A stretch of 59,576 nt of DNA from Deinococcus sp. (GTDB lineage: Bacteria; Deinococcota; Deinococci; Deinococcales; Deinococcaceae). Shown here piece by piece: positions 59,130 through 59,576 of the stretch. The notes beneath the pieces are model-generated. The model was given only the letters and a program-made list of their open reading frames with translations. It was not told the DNA's origin and did not search any database. Numbering within the stretch: position 1 is the stretch's first letter; each line of letters starts with the position of its first letter. The stretch is taken from contig NZ_JAGLBB010000008.1 in assembly GCF_018260555.1 (NCBI RefSeq), positions 1-59,576 of the forward strand, given 5' to 3'. Made by a program: the position numbers and the translations under genes.

Positions 59130-59576
59130 TCACGGCGTCCCCCCGAATCCCTGTTCCCTGGCCCGGCCGAGCGCCGCGTCCTTCATGCCCACGCCGTCGA
59201 GTTCGCCGCTGACGAGGGCGTTCATGCCGTGAACCTCGCGCGTGCCGCCCAGGGGCACGAGTTCGATGTCCTTTTCCTCGCCGGGTTCAAAGCGGACGGC
59301 GGTGCCGGCGGGAATGTTCAGGCGCTGGCCGTACGCGCTGGCGCGCTCAAAGTGCAGGCCGGCGTTCACCTCGAAAAAATGGAAGTGGCTGCCGACCTGG
59401 ATGGGGCGGTCGGCGCGGTTGGCGACGGTCAGGGCCGTGACGGGACGCCCGGAGTTCAGTTCGATGTGGCCGTCTTCGAGCAGGTACTCGCCCGGCACCA
59501 GGGCGCTGTGGCCGCCGCGGATGGGGTCGTGGATGGTGACGAGTTTGGTGCCGTCGGGAAAGGTGCCCTCGACCTG
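59130..59576 (-). CDS. Fused urease gamma-beta subunit (UreAB), 5' part outside window
   Basis: The frame is open through the window edge. The first visible residues, 'QVEGTFPDGTKLVTIHDPIR', are the C-terminus of a urease gamma subunit (UreA). With no stop, a short linker (GGHSAL) leads straight into the beta subunit, 'VPGEYLLEDGHIELNSGR', then 'VGSHFHFFEVN' and 'GTAVRFEPGEEK'. The product is therefore a UreA-UreB fusion, as in Helicobacter pylori UreA. A GTG exists at the beta start but is not needed. It is the upstream structural gene of the operon, 142 bp before ureC. Confidence 0.9.
   Translation of the reverse strand, partial: QVEGTFPDGTKLVTIHDPIRGGHSALVPGEYLLEDGHIELNSGRPVTALTVANRADRPIQVGSHFHFFEVNAGLHFERASAYGQRLNIPAGTAVRFEPGEEKDIELVPLGGTREVHGMNALVSGELDGVGMKDAALGRAREQGFGGTP

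Overview
The window is high-GC DNA that reads as a Deinococcus-type chromosome segment. The genus call is inference. It rests on the GC-rich codon use, metal-regulated promoters that put the start codon at the expected +1 (leaderless transcripts, common in Deinococcus), a CsoR with the Cys-His-His signature known from Thermus, and a family of small inverted-repeat elements in gene spacers. No rRNA, tRNA, CRISPR array or intact insertion sequence was recognised. LAYOUT. (1) 1-1063: 3' end of a helicase-associated/WYL-like protein whose tail looks frame-disrupted. (2) 1082-3862: a Zn/Cd-type P1B ATPase and an ArsR/SmtB repressor, with the operator inside the promoter. (3) 4642-8841: a peptidoglycan-recycling operon of a GntR regulator, AnmK, MurQ and a beta-lactamase-fold serine hydrolase. 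(4) 8870-14810: a divergent dipeptide-type ABC importer with two paralogous binding proteins and two permeases but no ATPases. (5) 14961-19608: an SDR oxidoreductase, an SRPBCC-like protein, a membrane protein and a glutaryl-CoA-type acyl-CoA dehydrogenase. (6) 19797-23313: copper homeostasis (CsoR, CopZ, CopA). (7) 23472-26252: an aldehyde dehydrogenase, a lipoprotein and repeat elements. (8) 26274-53261: a 27-kb extracellular contractile injection system (eCIS) locus, the highlight of the window. (9) 53342-59576: a urease operon, read right to left as ureAB (fused, cut by the window edge), ureC, hypA, hypB, ureE, ureF, ureG, ureD. The eCIS locus has two divergent arms. The minus arm runs sheath, tube, tail-assembly protein, a 61-aa protein, a second tube-like protein and a 2030-aa proline-rich DUF4157 protein. 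The plus arm runs DUF4255 cap protein, gp25, baseplate J, a forkhead-associated (FHA)-tail protein I fusion, a 1600-aa membrane-spanning pseudokinase/FHA/Ig-repeat protein, CIS tube protein, VgrG-like spike, a candidate peptidoglycan-degrading effector, an adjacent lipoprotein that could be its immunity protein, and the AAA+ ATPase. No tail fibre, no PAAR tip and no conventional tape-measure gene was recognised. Together with the membrane-spanning pseudokinase, this suggests an unusual and possibly membrane-tethered or phospho-regulated injection machine. In the urease operon, HypA and HypB sit among the urease accessory genes, so nickel delivery for urease is their likely job. Small inverted-repeat (MITE-like) elements are scattered through the window, and several abut the stop codons of genes.
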